A DNA stretch of 15,798 bases from JASGDB01 sp049841315 (GTDB taxonomy: Bacteria > Bacteroidota > Bacteroidia > Flavobacteriales > Weeksellaceae). The number at the start of each line of letters is the position of its first letter. Positions within the stretch are counted from its first letter, which is position 1. Position numbers and translations under genes: made by a program. The DNA is taken from NCBI GenBank assembly GCA_049841315.1, contig JASGDB010000058.1:1-15798 (forward strand), read 5' to 3'. The notes below the pieces were generated by a model. The model searched no databases. It had not been told where the DNA came from and was given only the letters and a program-made list of their open reading frames with translations. Shown here piece by piece: positions 14,943-15,798 of the stretch.

Positions 14943-15187
14943 AGGAAAGATTCAGATAGTTTTTCTATCTGCTTTCAACTTTTATAATCCTTTAACTCAT
15001 ACATACAATTTAAAAACAACCCTTTTTAGCAAAAATTTATCATTTCCTCTCCTTGGTTTTAACAAAATTTAATCTTTCCAAAGGCTGATAAGGAACGGAT
15101 TTTGTTAACTTTACGAAATGAAAATTCATGATATATGAGAAAAGAAGCATGCGTACTTTTGGCCGGAACACTGCGTCTTTTCCCCCA

Positions 15188-15257
15188 CGCTGGCGCAAGT
15201 GTCCACGCTTGTGCCAAAGACTAAAAAAAGGACACGAGCCGGAGGCTCGCGCCAGCG
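15188..15257. repeat. Palindromic repeat element with nested hairpins
   Basis: Outer inverted repeat CGCTGGCGC (15188-15196) and GCGCCAGCG (15249-15257) is perfect over 9 bp. GTGTCC (15199-15204) can pair with GGACAC (15230-15235). Local hairpins are GGCGCAAG/CTTGTGCC (15192-15215, one G-U pair) and GAGCC-GGA-GGCTC (15236-15248). It is GC-rich against AT-rich surroundings and resembles REP-like dispersed repeats. The GGA loop is shared with hairpins at 11935 and 12011. Confidence 0.8.
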
Positions 15258-15271
15258 AGGGTTTTATAAGC

Positions 15272-15303
15272 AAGCCGGAGAAGAATTTCTTTCCGGCTTT
15301 TTT
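15272..15303 (+). terminator. Orphan intrinsic terminator
   Basis: An 8-bp stem AAGCCGGA (15272-15279) and TCCGGCTT (15292-15299) is followed by a run of six T (15298-15303) that overlaps the stem end. Orientation is plus strand. No plus-strand protein gene precedes it, so it most likely ends a short RNA or readthrough. Confidence 0.75.
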
Positions 15304-15378
15304 CTCTATTATAATCTCATAATCCCAAAATAGTATATTGTATTTCAATATTATTATTCGGTTTTGAATAGATTTTTG

Positions 15379-15386
15379 TAGGTTTG
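15379..15386 (+). promoter_or_regulatory. Putative -7 promoter box of the last gene
   Basis: TAGGTTTG matches TAnnTTTG and lies 25 bases before the ATG at 15412, giving a leader of about 20 nt. A TTTG at 15363-15366 is closer than the usual -33 spacing. Confidence 0.5.
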
Positions 15387-15411
15387 TAACAACCTAAAAA
15401 CAAAACGATTT

Positions 15412-15798
15412 ATGATTAAAAACTTCCTAAAACCGTTGATTTCAGTGTTTTTGATTCTGTTGTTTTTTGCAGTCAGCTCGTGCCGGCAGGAAATGACAAT
15501 TTATGAAGAAGCAAATATGGAAAAAGATGCCTCCAAAAGCCTGGATGATATTCGAGGCAGGTATACTGCCAGAAAGATTTTTCCTGACGAATTTCAGAAA
15601 ATGACGGAACTGAATGAAAGAATTGAAACAAATTCTAAAATCCTTTCCCAAAAGATTTTAACCAATAAAATAACGCTGGAAAATGCGGTGGTAGACTCTT
15701 CCTATGCTATGGAAACCACCTATGGAAATGTTGTTACCTACACGTTTCCTGTTTACAGAAAAAACCAAGGCAAATTTTTTGAAAATCTTGTCCTTCAA
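15412..15798 (+). CDS. Lipoprotein of unknown family, 3' end outside the window
   Basis: The frame is open from the ATG at 15412 to the end of the window, 129 codons with no stop, so the gene is cut by the window edge. The start MIKNFLKPLISVFLILLFFA leads to a clear lipobox VSSC with Cys24 as the lipidation site, so the product is anchored to a membrane after export. The mature part is mixed and charged (RQEMTIYEEANMEKDASKSL, DEFQKMTELNERIETN), then turns beta-like (SSYAMETTYGNVVTYTFPVY), which hints at a folded domain starting near residue 90. The family was not recognised from this part. A good -7 box lies at 15379-15386. Confidence 0.85.
   Translation, partial: MIKNFLKPLISVFLILLFFAVSSCRQEMTIYEEANMEKDASKSLDDIRGRYTARKIFPDEFQKMTELNERIETNSKILSQKILTNKITLENAVVDSSYAMETTYGNVVTYTFPVYRKNQGKFFENLVLQ

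Larger units (their letters stand above)
15154..15303 (+). ncRNA. Candidate short non-coding transcript
   Basis: TACTTTTG at 15154-15161 is a perfect -7 box. About 110 bp downstream stands a plus-strand terminator (15272-15303) with no plus-strand gene in front of it, because mutL runs the other way. Between them are two strong hairpins of a repeat element (15192-15215 and 15236-15248). Together they describe a structured RNA of about 135 nt starting near 15168. No known RNA family was recognised. The alternative is a repeat element inserted between an unused promoter-like word and a stray terminator. Confidence 0.3.
14919..15411. other. Gene-free region between mutL and the last gene
   Basis: No convincing protein-coding gene is seen in these 493 bases. 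It holds the putative mutL promoter, an AT-rich stretch, a palindromic repeat element (15188-15257), a plus-strand intrinsic terminator (15272-15303) and the promoter of the final gene. Short frames through the repeat, such as one from an ATG at 15136, read like translated repeat and not like a protein. Confidence 0.7.

Noticed and set aside
15128..15322. Small protein genes across the repeat at 15188-15257
   Set aside because: The frames depend on the repeat sequence and carry no recognisable domain or signal peptide.

Overview
The window looks like chromosomal DNA of a Bacteroidota species in the order Flavobacteriales, most probably close to Chryseobacterium and relatives (Weeksellaceae). 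Three things suggest this. Several genes have a TAnnTTTG -7 box, the Bacteroidota promoter signature. There is a TonB-dependent receptor with a carboxypeptidase-D-like N-terminal domain paired with a DUF5689 lipoprotein. Intergenic DNA is AT-rich with many small palindromic repeats. The genus is an inference.

Layout. 1-225: leader with short direct repeats and a promoter. 226-4366: two-gene operon for an outer-membrane TonB-dependent receptor and a surface lipoprotein, closed by a strong terminator. 4434-4570: collapsed remnant of an outer-membrane protein gene on the minus strand. 4659-8177: mfd (transcription-repair coupling factor), with a hairpin at the start of its leader and two unrelated palindromic repeats translated in frame inside it. 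8178-10293: a small accessory island attached to the 3' end of mfd. It holds a COG1672-type ATPase gene broken by a run of 13 G exactly in its P-loop, a ParE/RelE-type toxin-antitoxin pair, two extra copies of the mfd 3' end, and gene-tail remnants. 10294-11820: a GH3-family acyl-adenylate-forming enzyme. 11831-12025: a cluster of six hairpins. 12033-14918, minus strand: probable operon mutL - rhomboid protease - small lipoprotein. 14919-15411: a gene-free stretch with a repeat element and an orphan terminator that together suggest a short non-coding transcript. 15412-15798: start of a lipoprotein gene that runs off the window.

Most genes are housekeeping or envelope functions. The unusual part is the mfd 3' region. 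The last codons of mfd occur three times, each time followed by a different accessory gene or gene remnant, as if successive insertions each brought a replacement mfd tail. The ATPase in the first cassette carries a homopolymer tract placed so that slippage would switch it on or off and change the glycine count of its nucleotide-binding loop. MutL in the same window lacks the usual endonuclease motifs, which may bear on tract stability. These links are inference from one sequence.
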